DNA from: Clostridia bacterium | Lineage (GTDB): Bacteria > Bacillota > Clostridia > Lachnospirales > Bianqueaceae | Reading direction: 5' to 3' | DNA length: 64,000 bases | Assembly (NCBI GenBank): GCA_900764045.1 | Contig: CAAFMN010000024.1 | Span: forward strand, 124,001-188,000 | Shown here: piece after piece, positions 1-7,317 of the stretch | How the letters are laid out: each line of letters opens with the position of its first letter | Numbering within the stretch: position 1 is the first letter of the stretch | The notes under the pieces: model-generated | Told to the model about the DNA's origin: nothing | The model's database searches: none | Seen by the model: the letters and a program-made list of their open reading frames with translations, nothing else | Translations under genes and position numbers: made by a program

Positions 1-2
1 GT

Positions 3-545
3 GAGTTCAGAAACGGACTTACAATTGAATTTGAAGGCGATGTGTACACTGTAATCGAGTTCCAGCATGTAAAGCCGGGTAAGGGCGCTGCTTTCGTACG
101 TACAACCTTAAAGAGCGTGAAGGGCGGCGGCGTGATCGAGCGTACATTCCGTCCGACAGAGAAGGTAGACCGTGCGATCATCGAGCGTAAGGATATGGAG
201 TATCTCTACAATGATGGAGTACTGTATTACTTCATGGATCCTGATACCTATGAGCAGATCGGACTGAACGAGGATCAGCTGGGAGATGCGTTGAAGTTTG
301 TGAAGGAAAACGATAAGTGTAAGATCCTGTCTCACAACGGCAACATTTTCGGAATCGAGCCGCCGATGTTTGTAGAGCTGGAGATTACCCATACCGAGCC
401 GGGCGCTAAGGGAAATACCGCGACCAACGTGTTGAAGCCGGCAGAAGTTGAGACAGGCGCGACCGTTCAGGTGCCGTTGTTCATCAATATCGGTGATAAG
501 ATCAAGATCGATACCAGAACTGGCGAGTATCTGGGACGTGCGTAA
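3..545 (+). CDS. efp: Translation elongation factor P (5' end missing)
   Basis: EF-P binds stalled ribosomes between the P and E sites and promotes peptide bonds at polyproline stretches. The reading frame is open from the window edge, and the first visible residues (EFRNGLTIEFEGDVY) match the start of the family's KOW-like domain I. Only about six N-terminal residues (typically MISAGD-like) are therefore lost. The signature VKPGKGAAFVRT follows, with the modifiable loop near the KPGKG turn, then two OB-fold domains ending in the family-typical DTRTGEYLGRA. An in-frame GTG at 42 is internal and not a real start. A strong terminator follows. efp next to spoIIIAA is a common Firmicute arrangement, but here about 1.3 kb of accessory DNA separates them. 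Confidence 0.97.
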   Translation, partial: EFRNGLTIEFEGDVYTVIEFQHVKPGKGAAFVRTTLKSVKGGGVIERTFRPTEKVDRAIIERKDMEYLYNDGVLYYFMDPDTYEQIGLNEDQLGDALKFVKENDKCKILSHNGNIFGIEPPMFVELEITHTEPGAKGNTATNVLKPAEVETGATVQVPLFINIGDKIKIDTRTGEYLGRA

Positions 546-562
546 TTTATTATAAGAAACAG

Positions 563-597
563 AAGGAGCTGTCGCATTATGTGCGGCAGCTCCTTTC
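563..597 (+). terminator. Intrinsic terminator of efp
   Basis: An inverted repeat, AAGGAGCTG ... CAGCTCCTT, with a short loop follows the efp stop codon by 17 bases and ends in a T-rich tail. It isolates efp from the repeat array downstream. Read on the other strand it also has a moderate T-rich tail, so it could stop minus-strand transcripts leaving the repeat array. Confidence 0.85.
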
Positions 598-599
598 CT

Positions 600-945
600 T
601 ATACCAAACTCTGATGAATCAGGCCCTTACGTGTACCAGAGGTTTAGGAGGGTCTTAGGATTCTTGAAAAACTCTGGTACACTTAGGAGAATGAGCCTCC
701 TGGGTGTACCAGAGGTTTTGGGGGCTTCTCTGGCTTCTTGAAAACCCTCTGGTACACTTGGGAGAATGAGCCTCCTGGGTGTACCAGAGAGATTATGGGT
801 GTCTCTAGATTTTTGAAACCCTCTGGTACACTTGGGAGAATGAGACTCCCAGGTGTGCCAGAGGGTTTATAGGTTTCCTCCGGATTTTCGGAAACCTCTG
901 GCACACTTTAAGAAGATAAGGCTCTTATTTGTACCAGAGGGTTAG
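600..945. repeat. Tandem array of alternating long and short hairpins, period about 74 bp
   Basis: Four full units lie at 631-682, 704-757, 779-831 and 853-906, with a degenerate half unit at each edge (about 605 and 929-941). Each long hairpin has arms GTGTACCAGAG and CTCTGGTACAC around a variable loop of about 30 bases. In the fourth unit both arms change together (GTGTGCCAGAG / CTCTGGCACAC). The linkers of about 22 bases are small inverted repeats that also covary: AGGAG/CTCCT, GGGAG/CCTCC, TGGGAG/CTCCCA and TAAGA/TCTTA. Paired change in both hairpin classes implies selection for secondary structure in RNA or single-stranded DNA, or for a dyad-binding protein. The array lies just 3' of the minus-strand nuclease-like gene and could form its 3' untranslated region. 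No other gene is seen between 545 and 996. Confidence 0.9.
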
Positions 946-995
946 AGTTTTCGCTTGATTTTTCATAGAGGGACGGACTTCTGGGGGAGAGTGGA

Positions 996-1712
996 TCAAT
1001 AATAAGAATTGCCATTTTTGATCTTTTTGATCAGTTTTCTCGCTTTTGCGGCTGACAAAACTCCGCGGATTACGAGTTGCCAAAGAATCCTGGGCGCCTG
1101 GAAGTGTCTATTGGAGCTTGTGATAATTAGATTCTCGCCGAGTCGGATATCATGAGTTTTGTAGTTTTTGATCTTTTCGACCTGCTTGCGATGATATTGG
1201 GGATCATCTAATTTGCCCATGTGCTCCAGATATACTCTTTTTCCATTGATGGTGAACGTAAAATCTGGCCAATAACTATAGGATCCTGAATCAATCGGGC
1301 GGTTATGCTCACTCATAATCCCTAAGTTTTTCAAGAACTCATAGAGAATGATCTCCGCTCTGGAATCGAGAACCGTCCCGTCGAAGGATATATCCTTGTC
1401 CAAGGGTAATTTCTCGAGTCCTAGCTCCTGATATAATTTCATCTGCTGGCGGGCTTCGCGGCGCTCAGAAGGCGATAGACTCATCAGCTGCTGGTTGAGA
1501 TTCTTGCGCTCCTTGCGCCATTTCTGCCGCTCTTTATATTCGGCCAGGACCTGAGGTTCGTCCCTACGTCGCACATAGCAAGTCTTATTGGCAGTTTGCT
1601 TGTAATAATACATATGTCCATTAGTATGACGCTTATGAGATAAGCTCCAGGTACCGCGGTACGAGAGGCATTTAGCGGTAACAAAGAGAAAATAGATTAC
1701 GGGAAACAACAA
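996..1712 (-). CDS. Small PD-(D/E)XK nuclease-like protein beside the hairpin array
   Basis: This is a protein of about 238 residues that I cannot assign to a named family. The N-terminal part (GTWSLSHKR ... HMYYYKQ) resembles short DNA- or RNA-binding leaders of uncharacterised clostridial proteins. A charged, probably coiled segment (about residues 55-95) follows. The C-terminal half fits a PD-(D/E)XK nuclease core: SRAEIILYEFL (Glu near 122), WPDFTF (Asp near 152) and VYLEHMGKL (Glu near 165), numbered from the upstream GTG at 1718. The usual Lys is not obvious and may be replaced by His. AAGGAG at 1718-1723 (minus strand) favours a TTG start at 1712 or 1709 over that GTG, which overlaps it. 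A promoter with a palindromic operator lies directly upstream. The product is probably a nucleic-acid-cleaving enzyme; its link to the repeat array is inferred from position only. Confidence 0.6.
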   Translation of the reverse strand: MLFPVIYFLFVTAKCLSYRGTWSLSHKRHTNGHMYYYKQTANKTCYVRRRDEPQVLAEYKERQKWRKERKNLNQQLMSLSPSERREARQQMKLYQELGLEKLPLDKDISFDGTVLDSRAEIILYEFLKNLGIMSEHNRPIDSGSYSYWPDFTFTINGKRVYLEHMGKLDDPQYHRKQVEKIKNYKTHDIRLGENLIITSSNRHFQAPRILWQLVIRGVLSAAKARKLIKKIKNGNSYY

Positions 1713-1731
1713 TATCACTCCTTACAGGGAT

Positions 1732-1771
1732 ATTGTAACACTTTTCTGAATATTTTGCAATTGCAATATTC
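1732..1771 (-). promoter_or_regulatory. Promoter of the nuclease-like gene with overlapping palindrome
   Basis: On the minus strand a -35 TTGCAA (1755-1760) and a -10 TACAAT (1732-1737) are exactly 17 bases apart. The -35 sits inside a near-perfect dyad, GAATATT ... AATATTC, centred on CAATTG (1748-1771). A protein bound there would block RNA polymerase. The leader would be only about 12-16 nt before the proposed start. Confidence 0.6.
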
Positions 1772-1792
1772 GTGCAATACCCATTTTTCATG

Positions 1793-1819
1793 GAAGCAGT
1801 AAAAACTGCTTCTTTTTTT
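1793..1819 (+). terminator. Terminator-like hairpin ahead of spoIIIAA
   Basis: GAAGCAGT, an AAAA loop and ACTGCTTC are followed by seven T residues, a textbook intrinsic terminator on the plus strand. No gene on that strand ends just before it. It may insulate the spoIIIA operon from upstream transcription, or act as an attenuator in a long spoIIIA leader. CATACTTA at 1831-1838 resembles a sigma-E -10, but no good -35 is visible. Confidence 0.65.
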
Positions 1820-1864
1820 ATGTGGAGGGACATACTTATGGGATAAAAGAGAGGAGAGGGGATC

Positions 1865-2860
1865 ATGGAAAACGGTTGGAATCTATTAGAAGAAGCGTTT
1901 GAACTAAATATTTCCGGTGTCAGCGCGGTGTGGAGAGAGAATGCGACGGAAGTACGAATGGGAGTCGGACGGCCGGTGCGGGCCAGAAAAGGGGGAGAAG
2001 AGCGGTTCCTCACAGAGCAGGGGACGCTGGATACGCATGCGGCTGAGGGAATTTTGATCTCGAAGCGCCGACTGCAGGAGGGGATCAACCGTTTGGCCCG
2101 TTATTCACTCTATGCGTATGAAGAGGAAATCGGCCAGGGTTTTTTGACGGTGCGTGGCGGGCACCGTGTAGGAGTATGTGGCCGGGCAGTCGTGGAAGAA
2201 GGAAGAATCCGAACGCTGACGGATCTCTCGGCAGTGATTTTTCGGATGGCGCACGAGGTGAAGGGATGCGCGGATTCCGTGATCCCATATCTCTTACAGG
2301 AAGGGAGACTGTGTCATACGCTGATTCTCTCTCCGCCCGGATGCGGAAAGACGACCCTGCTGCGGGATCTTCTGCGTCAATGTTCAGATCGGCTGGGAAT
2401 GCAGGTCGGGATTGTAGATGAACGCTCCGAGATTGCGGCCTGCCAGGCTGGCGTTCCTCAACTTGATGTGGGAATGCGCAGTGAAGTTTTGGATGGAGCC
2501 CCTAAAGAGGCAGGGATTCGGATGCTCTTGAGAAGCGCCGCACCGCAGGTGATCGGCGCGGATGAGATCGGACGCAGGGAAGAAGCGGTAGCGCTGTCAG
2601 AGTTGATGCACTGCGGCGTTAAGGTCTTGTGCAGCGTTCATGCCGGGAGCCGGGAGGAAGCAATGAGCCGCCGTGAACTTGTTCCGTTGATACGAAACGG
2701 CCTGTTGGAGAGGATCATTCTTCTGAAGGGCCTGGGGGAGATTGCCGGAATCTGGAATGAGAAAGGGGAGAGGATCGATGTGGAGTTGGAGAATCCTCAG
2801 CGGCGGAGTCCTGGTATTGACGGGATTTATGGCAGGCAGCCGTGCCGCTGGAGGCTTTGA
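1865..2860 (+). CDS. spoIIIAA: Stage III sporulation protein AA, ATPase of the SpoIIIA-SpoIIQ channel
   Basis: SpoIIIAA is the mother-cell ATPase related to secretion ATPases. It powers the channel that nourishes the forespore after engulfment and allows sigma-G activity. A Walker A motif, PPGCGKTTLLRDLL, lies near residue 155. A Walker B-like IGADEIGR and an intervening DERSEIA follow, as in the family. The length (331 aa) is slightly above the B. subtilis protein. ATG is preceded by GAGAGGAGAGG. The last 83 bases overlap the start of spoIIIAB in another frame. It is the first gene of a complete AA-AH operon. Confidence 0.95.
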   Translation: MENGWNLLEEAFELNISGVSAVWRENATEVRMGVGRPVRARKGGEERFLTEQGTLDTHAAEGILISKRRLQEGINRLARYSLYAYEEEIGQGFLTVRGGHRVGVCGRAVVEEGRIRTLTDLSAVIFRMAHEVKGCADSVIPYLLQEGRLCHTLILSPPGCGKTTLLRDLLRQCSDRLGMQVGIVDERSEIAACQAGVPQLDVGMRSEVLDGAPKEAGIRMLLRSAAPQVIGADEIGRREEAVALSELMHCGVKVLCSVHAGSREEAMSRRELVPLIRNGLLERIILLKGLGEIAGIWNEKGERIDVELENPQRRSPGIDGIYGRQPCRWRL

Positions 2861-3287
2861 TCGGCACCTGAGAATGCTTCGCCTCCTGAAGAACGCGGCA
2901 TATCGGCTTCGGGCAGGGTTCCGTCGGGAAGAAGAGTTACCGGAGATGCTGCAGGGACTTCAGACGCAGGAATTGAATCCGATCGGCAGACTTTTGGCTG
3001 AGGCGGGAAAATCCATAGAGACGGGAGAAGTTCCGGATCCGGCTTTTTGGAAAAAGCTTTTGGAAAAGGAGAGCGCCTTGGATACGGAGGATCGGTCCAA
3101 TCTTGTGCTTTGGCTAAGCCATTTGTCAGTCGGAGATCGAAGACTTCGGGAGGACCAGCTTCTCCAGATGGAAGAGTATCTAACAGAGAAGGAACATAGG
3201 ATTCAGAGAGAAAAGGAGCGCTGCGGCAAATTATACCGGAGCCTCGGTTTTCTCATGGGACTGGCTGCCGCGATTATGCTGCTCTGA
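2778..3287 (+). CDS. spoIIIAB: Stage III sporulation protein AB
   Basis: SpoIIIAB is a membrane component of the SpoIIIA complex, distantly related to type II secretion GspF-like proteins. The 169-residue product starts with a hydrophobic segment (WRILSGGVLVLTGFMAGSR), has a charged helical middle, and ends in a second hydrophobic stretch (LGFLMGLAAAIMLL), matching the family layout and length. I chose ATG 2778 over an in-frame ATG at 2742 because it has GGGGAGAGG just upstream and begins directly at the membrane segment. It overlaps spoIIIAA by 83 bases, so the two are probably translationally coupled. Confidence 0.93.
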   Translation: MWSWRILSGGVLVLTGFMAGSRAAGGFDRHLRMLRLLKNAAYRLRAGFRREEELPEMLQGLQTQELNPIGRLLAEAGKSIETGEVPDPAFWKKLLEKESALDTEDRSNLVLWLSHLSVGDRRLREDQLLQMEEYLTEKEHRIQREKERCGKLYRSLGFLMGLAAAIMLL

Positions 3288-3306
3288 AGAGGGGGAGACA
3301 GGGAAA

Positions 3307-3501
3307 ATGGATGTATCGATTATTTTTAAGATCGCGGCAGTAGGAATCATTACAGCGGTACTCAATCAGGTGCTGAGCCGTGCCGGAAGGGATGAGCAGG
3401 CGACGATGACAACACTCGCCGGATTGGTTGTCGTTCTGTTTTGGGTGGTACAGTATATCGGTGAACTGTTTGCGATGATTCAGAAGCTTTTCGGGCTGTA
3501 G
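3307..3501 (+). CDS. spoIIIAC: Stage III sporulation protein AC
   Basis: A 64-residue integral membrane protein of the SpoIIIA channel with two hydrophobic helices (FKIAAVGIITAVLNQVL and LAGLVVVLFWVVQYI), the expected length and layout of the family. It lies 19 bases after spoIIIAB with a GGGGGAGA-type ribosome site and 11 bases before spoIIIAD. Confidence 0.95.
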   Translation: MDVSIIFKIAAVGIITAVLNQVLSRAGRDEQATMTTLAGLVVVLFWVVQYIGELFAMIQKLFGL

Positions 3502-3512
3502 GAGGAAAGGGA

Positions 3513-3899
3513 ATGGATATTCTCAAAGTCGCGGCATTGGCGCTGACAGGGGTCCTGCTATCCTTGCTGGTAAAGGATTTCCGAGGGGGATACAGCATTT
3601 ATATCGCGCTTATCATCGGGATCCTGATCTTTTTATATATGGGGGACTATTTACAAAAGGCGATCGATCTGCTGCGTTCCTTGACGGACAATACGGGCCT
3701 GGGCAGCCGCTCTGTAGGAATTCTGTTTAAGGTTCTGGGGATCGCTTATCTGACAGAATTTTCGGCGCAGCTGTGCAAGGATGCCGGCGTAGCCGCTTTG
3801 GGAATGAAGGTAGAGCTTGCGGGAAAACTCATGATTCTTGTAAGCGCGATACCGGTCTTTACTTCGCTGGCGGATCTGATTCTGTCATTGCTGCAATGA
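3513..3899 (+). CDS. spoIIIAD: Stage III sporulation protein AD
   Basis: A 128-residue membrane protein of the SpoIIIA complex, related to SpoIIIAC. Hydrophobic segments fill most of its length (VAALALTGVLLSLLV, YIALIIGILIFLYMG and a C-terminal pair). The ribosome site AGGAGG precedes ATG. Its TGA stop overlaps the ATG of spoIIIAE in an ATGA arrangement, which indicates translational coupling. Confidence 0.95.
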   Translation: MDILKVAALALTGVLLSLLVKDFRGGYSIYIALIIGILIFLYMGDYLQKAIDLLRSLTDNTGLGSRSVGILFKVLGIAYLTEFSAQLCKDAGVAALGMKVELAGKLMILVSAIPVFTSLADLILSLLQ

Positions 3900-5023
3900 A
3901 GCGTCTATGTGTTCTCGGCCTTTTATGGATGCTATGCTGTCTGCCGGTGCGGGCGGCCGAAATGCCGGACTGGTCGGGATACGATATGGATGAGATAGAA
4001 AAAGAGATGCGGCAGCTGGAAAAGGAAGAATATTATGATGAAGAGACGGTTGGATACGACAGCTTTACGGATCTTCTGAGAGCGGTGATGAGCGGTGATA
4101 TCCAACTCAGCTTTTCAGAAGTGGTATCCCGGCTGTGGGCGATGGTGGTCCAGGAGATTCAGGGACAGGGAAGAGCGATTCTGGAATTGGCAGTGTTTCT
4201 GATCCTCAGCGGGCTCTTGAAAAATCTGGATGTATCCTTTGGAAATACGCAAGTCGGGCAGGTCGCTTTTTATGTCCTGTTCAGTGCGGCTGTAGCGCTA
4301 TTGTTCCGAAGCTTTACAGGGGCCTATCAGATCGCGTCCAGTGTGGGAGGGAGAGTGAGCCGGCTGCTCTTATGTTTGATTCCCGTCCTTGCCGCGGTCA
4401 AAACGGCGTCCGGCGGACAGATTTCAGCTATGGTAGAGTCCGGAATGCTGATAGGCGGGATTGATTTTGCTTCATGGCTCGTGCAGAACGTGTTTTTTTC
4501 CGGAATTCTGCTCTTTATCGTGTTTGCTTCTGTAGGACAGCTTGCGGGTCAGAATATGACGGGGAGACTCAGTAAATTGGCAAAAACATTGGTGCAAAAG
4601 GGAATCAAGGCGGTTAGCGGTCTCTTTTTGTTTCTGATGGGGCTCCAGGGGCTTAGCGCGGGAGCAGCCGATACCTGGGTCAAAAAGACGATGATCAGCG
4701 CGGCCGGAGCCGTCCCGGTGGTGGGAGACGCAATCGGAGGCGCGGTGAATGCCGTCTTTGCGGGGGCGGAACTGATCGGTCGCAGTGTCGGCAGTGCCGG
4801 AGTGATTCTGCTGATGGGGATCTGTCTGATTCCGCTGGCACGCCTTGCGGCGATATGGCTTCTGTATAAAGTCGGAGCGGCGCTTCTGTCGCCGATATCC
4901 GATCCGAAGCTTACAGAATTGATTGATGCGGCCGCGGACGCTATAGGAATGCTGATGGGAGTCCTCATTGTATTGATCGGCATGTTTTTATGCGGATTGG
5001 GAATTTTCTTACGGGGAGTATAG
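3896..5023 (+). CDS. spoIIIAE: Stage III sporulation protein AE
   Basis: The largest membrane subunit of the SpoIIIA channel, 375 residues. It begins with a cleavable-looking signal segment (CVLGLLWMLCCLPVRAAE), then a short acidic extracytoplasmic part, then about seven to eight hydrophobic segments, as in the family. I chose ATG 3896, which overlaps the spoIIIAD stop (ATGA), because it places the signal peptide at the N terminus. The frame is open further upstream, but that would only add a non-family extension inside spoIIIAD. The next gene starts 11 bases later. Confidence 0.95.
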   Translation: MKRLCVLGLLWMLCCLPVRAAEMPDWSGYDMDEIEKEMRQLEKEEYYDEETVGYDSFTDLLRAVMSGDIQLSFSEVVSRLWAMVVQEIQGQGRAILELAVFLILSGLLKNLDVSFGNTQVGQVAFYVLFSAAVALLFRSFTGAYQIASSVGGRVSRLLLCLIPVLAAVKTASGGQISAMVESGMLIGGIDFASWLVQNVFFSGILLFIVFASVGQLAGQNMTGRLSKLAKTLVQKGIKAVSGLFLFLMGLQGLSAGAADTWVKKTMISAAGAVPVVGDAIGGAVNAVFAGAELIGRSVGSAGVILLMGICLIPLARLAAIWLLYKVGAALLSPISDPKLTELIDAAADAIGMLMGVLIVLIGMFLCGLGIFLRGV

Positions 5024-5034
5024 GGGGCGGCGGA

Positions 5035-5517
5035 ATGAATCTATGGATACGGCAAATCATTATTTTTACGATTTTCGCGGCGGTTTTTGAGACAATGCTG
5101 CCCAAATCGGATATGAAAAAATATATTCGGATGATTTTGGGAGTCTTTATGATCCTGGTGGTGGCGGAACCATTGCTTGGGCAGAAGGTTGAATTTCCGG
5201 CCCTGTACGCGAAGCAGAAAGTACAGACAGCTGCGCAGCCGGTAATGGACCAGGTAGAAGAACAGTATGAATATTATATCCGTCAGGCATTGGAACAGGA
5301 AATCGAGGGTGAGGGGATCGAGATCGATGAGGTGAGATGTCTTCTGGGGACGGACGGGATTCTGCAGCAGATCAAGGTCGTCTGTGCCTCGAAGGAAAGC
5401 GGCGCGTGGGTTATCCTGCGGGTTGATAAAAAGAAGGAGGAACAGAAAGCAGCGGAGCTACAGGAGCGTTTTCAGAGGCTTCTGGAGACAAATGTGACCG
5501 TGGAATGGAGAATCTGA
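5035..5517 (+). CDS. spoIIIAF: Stage III sporulation protein AF
   Basis: A 160-residue SpoIIIA protein with two N-terminal membrane helices (IRQIIIFTIFAAVFETML and IRMILGVFMILVVAEPLL) and a soluble C-terminal domain that in the family forms a ring-building fold. ATG 5035 has GGGGGCGG just upstream and starts at the first helix, so I prefer it over an in-frame ATG at 4990 inside spoIIIAE. The stop overlaps the start of spoIIIAG (TGATG). Confidence 0.93.
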   Translation: MNLWIRQIIIFTIFAAVFETMLPKSDMKKYIRMILGVFMILVVAEPLLGQKVEFPALYAKQKVQTAAQPVMDQVEEQYEYYIRQALEQEIEGEGIEIDEVRCLLGTDGILQQIKVVCASKESGAWVILRVDKKKEEQKAAELQERFQRLLETNVTVEWRI

Positions 5518-6092
5518 TGAAAATAGAATGGAAGAAATGGATGAAAGGAGGAGAGGAAGGTAAGAAGGACCTCTTTTCGGCAATATTTCCCTTCCTCCTT
5601 CTGGGAGCAGTCATAATTCTGGTGATGACGAATACCAATAGGAATATACCGGATACGGCGGGCAATGACGTCTCCCGCGGGCAGGAAGTCCGACAGACGG
5701 ACGCCGATGCCTATGCCAGAATGCTGGAAGAGAAGCTGACGGATGCTTTTTCCAAAATGAACGGCGTGGGCAGAGTGCAGGTCTATGTAACGCTTGCGGG
5801 AAGCGGCGAGGACACCGTGCTGAAAGATGAGGGCAAAAAGGCGGAGAACATCCGTGAGGAAGCTAGCGGAACGATACGCACTTCGGATCAGACGGAAATA
5901 GAAGAGACGACGGTGACGGACGGCACCGGAAGTCCTTATGTTCTGAGTTCCAGGTATCCCAAGATCCAGGGAGTGCTGATTGTTGCGCAGGGAGCCTCTT
6001 CCGCAGTGGTCAGGGGAGAGCTTCTGGCGGCCGCCTCTACCTTGCTGGGCCTGTCGTATCAGCAGATCCAGGTAGCAACATATCAGTCGTAG
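5517..6092 (+). CDS. spoIIIAG: Stage III sporulation protein AG
   Basis: SpoIIIAG forms a large ring in the intermembrane space that is part of the feeding channel. The 191-residue product has a basic cytosolic tail, one membrane helix (FPFLLLGAVIILVM) and a soluble ring-building domain with the family segment YPKIQGVLIVAQGA. ATG 5517 has GGAG seven bases upstream and overlaps the spoIIIAF stop. ATG 5505 is possible but lacks a good ribosome site. Confidence 0.93.
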   Translation: MKIEWKKWMKGGEEGKKDLFSAIFPFLLLGAVIILVMTNTNRNIPDTAGNDVSRGQEVRQTDADAYARMLEEKLTDAFSKMNGVGRVQVYVTLAGSGEDTVLKDEGKKAENIREEASGTIRTSDQTEIEETTVTDGTGSPYVLSSRYPKIQGVLIVAQGASSAVVRGELLAAASTLLGLSYQQIQVATYQS

Positions 6093-6104
6093 GAGGGTTA
6101 TTCC

Positions 6105-6812
6105 ATGAGTCGGTTCAGAAAAAATCAGGCAGTCATCGTCGCGTTGGTGCTAATGGTCGTCGTCGCCGGATATCTTAATTTTACCAGCAAGACGGCACAG
6201 ACGGGCGGTAAGACGCAGACCGGGGAAACGTCCGCTTTCCTCGCGGATGGATTTGAAGAAGGGACACTGCTTCCCACGGGGGAAACCAGTGCGGCCGAGC
6301 AGGGAGCACAAGCGGAAGGACAGGGAGATACAGCCCTGCCGGTAACGGGAGAGAATGAAGAAAGCGCGGAAGCGGAAGGAACAGGAGAGGATTTGCCGGG
6401 AACAGCGGTTTTGGTGGACAGCGACGCGGTCATTCCGGAATATTTTGCGGAGGCGAAGGTGGAACGAGAAAACGCCAGAGCCAAGAGTCAGGATATTCTC
6501 TATGATCTGATGGCCAACGCGGATACGCCGGATTCAGAAAAGTCGTTGGCGGCACAGGAGATCATCGCTCTGCAGAAACGGATGGAGAACGAGGCGGCAG
6601 CGGAAGCCATGATCAAAGCAAAGGGCTTTAACGAAGTCTTTGTACGGATCTATGATGAAAACGTGGATGTCATTGTGGACCGGGAAGAGATCAGTAAACA
6701 GGAGGCAGCGCAAGTGCAGGATATTATCACACGCGTGACAGGCGCGGAAGCATCCAAGATTCGAATCAGTCTGCTAAAGGTGGGCAGTACGGACAGTTCC
6801 TCTGGAAAATAA
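6105..6812 (+). CDS. spoIIIAH: Stage III sporulation protein AH
   Basis: SpoIIIAH is the mother-cell partner of forespore SpoIIQ and resembles the EscJ/PrgK ring proteins of type III secretion. The 235-residue product has an N-terminal membrane helix (AVIVALVLMVVVAGYL), a long low-complexity Glu/Gly/Thr-rich linker (about residues 30-105) and a C-terminal domain (about 120-230) with the family's KGFNEVFVRI and VQDIITRVTGA segments. The linker is longer than in B. subtilis. It is the last gene of the operon. No clear terminator follows, so read-through into the next gene is possible. Confidence 0.93.
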   Translation: MSRFRKNQAVIVALVLMVVVAGYLNFTSKTAQTGGKTQTGETSAFLADGFEEGTLLPTGETSAAEQGAQAEGQGDTALPVTGENEESAEAEGTGEDLPGTAVLVDSDAVIPEYFAEAKVERENARAKSQDILYDLMANADTPDSEKSLAAQEIIALQKRMENEAAAEAMIKAKGFNEVFVRIYDENVDVIVDREEISKQEAAQVQDIITRVTGAEASKIRISLLKVGSTDSSSGK

Positions 6813-6820
6813 AATATGGG

Positions 6821-6849
6821 TTTACAATTGGAAGAAAAACGTATATAAT
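6821..6849 (+). promoter_or_regulatory. Sigma-A promoter for the Asp23-nusB-xse-isp run
   Basis: TTTACA (6821-6826) and TATAAT (6844-6849) are 17 bases apart. The leader holds a hairpin, CGGGCTGG ... CCGGCCCG (about 6865-6890), without a T tail. This gives the housekeeping genes a start separate from the sporulation operon. Confidence 0.8.
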
Positions 6850-6917
6850 AAGGATGGAGCTAAACGGGCTGGATTTCGCTTCCGGCCCGAAATTATATAT
6901 GGATATGGAGGTACCGG

Positions 6918-7280
6918 ATGATGGAAGAAGAGAGGAAGGTCAGCGTAATTACCGAGCAGCAGACAGGGAAGGTTAAGATTGCGGACGAAGTGGTAGCGAT
7001 CATTGCGGATCTTGCGATTAGCGATATCAAAGGTATTCTGACATTGGGCGGCCGTAAGGGCAAGCGCAGCTATGGCAAGGGAATCGGTGTCAGAATTGAC
7101 GGCAACGATGTCTATTGCGATGTAGCGCTGGTGCTGCGTCAGGGATATAAAGTCAATCAGGTTGCGATTCCGGTGCAGCAGAAGATCAAGGCGAGCATTG
7201 AGAATATGCTGGAGATGAATGTAAAAGAAGTCAACGTATGCATCGTCGGGATTCAGAAGGATAAGAGCAAGGAAGAGTAA
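6918..7280 (+). CDS. Asp23/Gls24 family protein
   Basis: A 120-residue soluble protein of the Asp23/Gls24 (YqhY/YloU) family, linked in Firmicutes to envelope stress and, for YqhY, to fatty-acid synthesis. The conserved part runs through VVAIIADLAISDIKGI, then IDGNDVYCDVALVLRQGYKV and VNVCIVGIQKDK. Position upstream of nusB matches B. subtilis yqhY. GGAGG at 6906-6910 sits six bases before ATG. A second ATG follows immediately and cannot be excluded. Confidence 0.9.
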   Translation: MMEEERKVSVITEQQTGKVKIADEVVAIIADLAISDIKGILTLGGRKGKRSYGKGIGVRIDGNDVYCDVALVLRQGYKVNQVAIPVQQKIKASIENMLEMNVKEVNVCIVGIQKDKSKEE

Positions 7281-7317
7281 AACACAGCCGAGGACTGAAA
7301 GAGAGGAACTTTGATAT

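Noticed and set aside
683..904. 73-residue minus-strand reading frame in the repeat array
   Set aside because: Its peptide repeats (LVHPGGSFS) simply mirror the DNA repeats, there is no ribosome site, and the covariation acts on base pairing rather than codons.
600..945. CRISPR array
   Set aside because: The units are inverted repeats with related loops and structured linkers, not identical direct repeats with unique spacers, and no cas genes are near.
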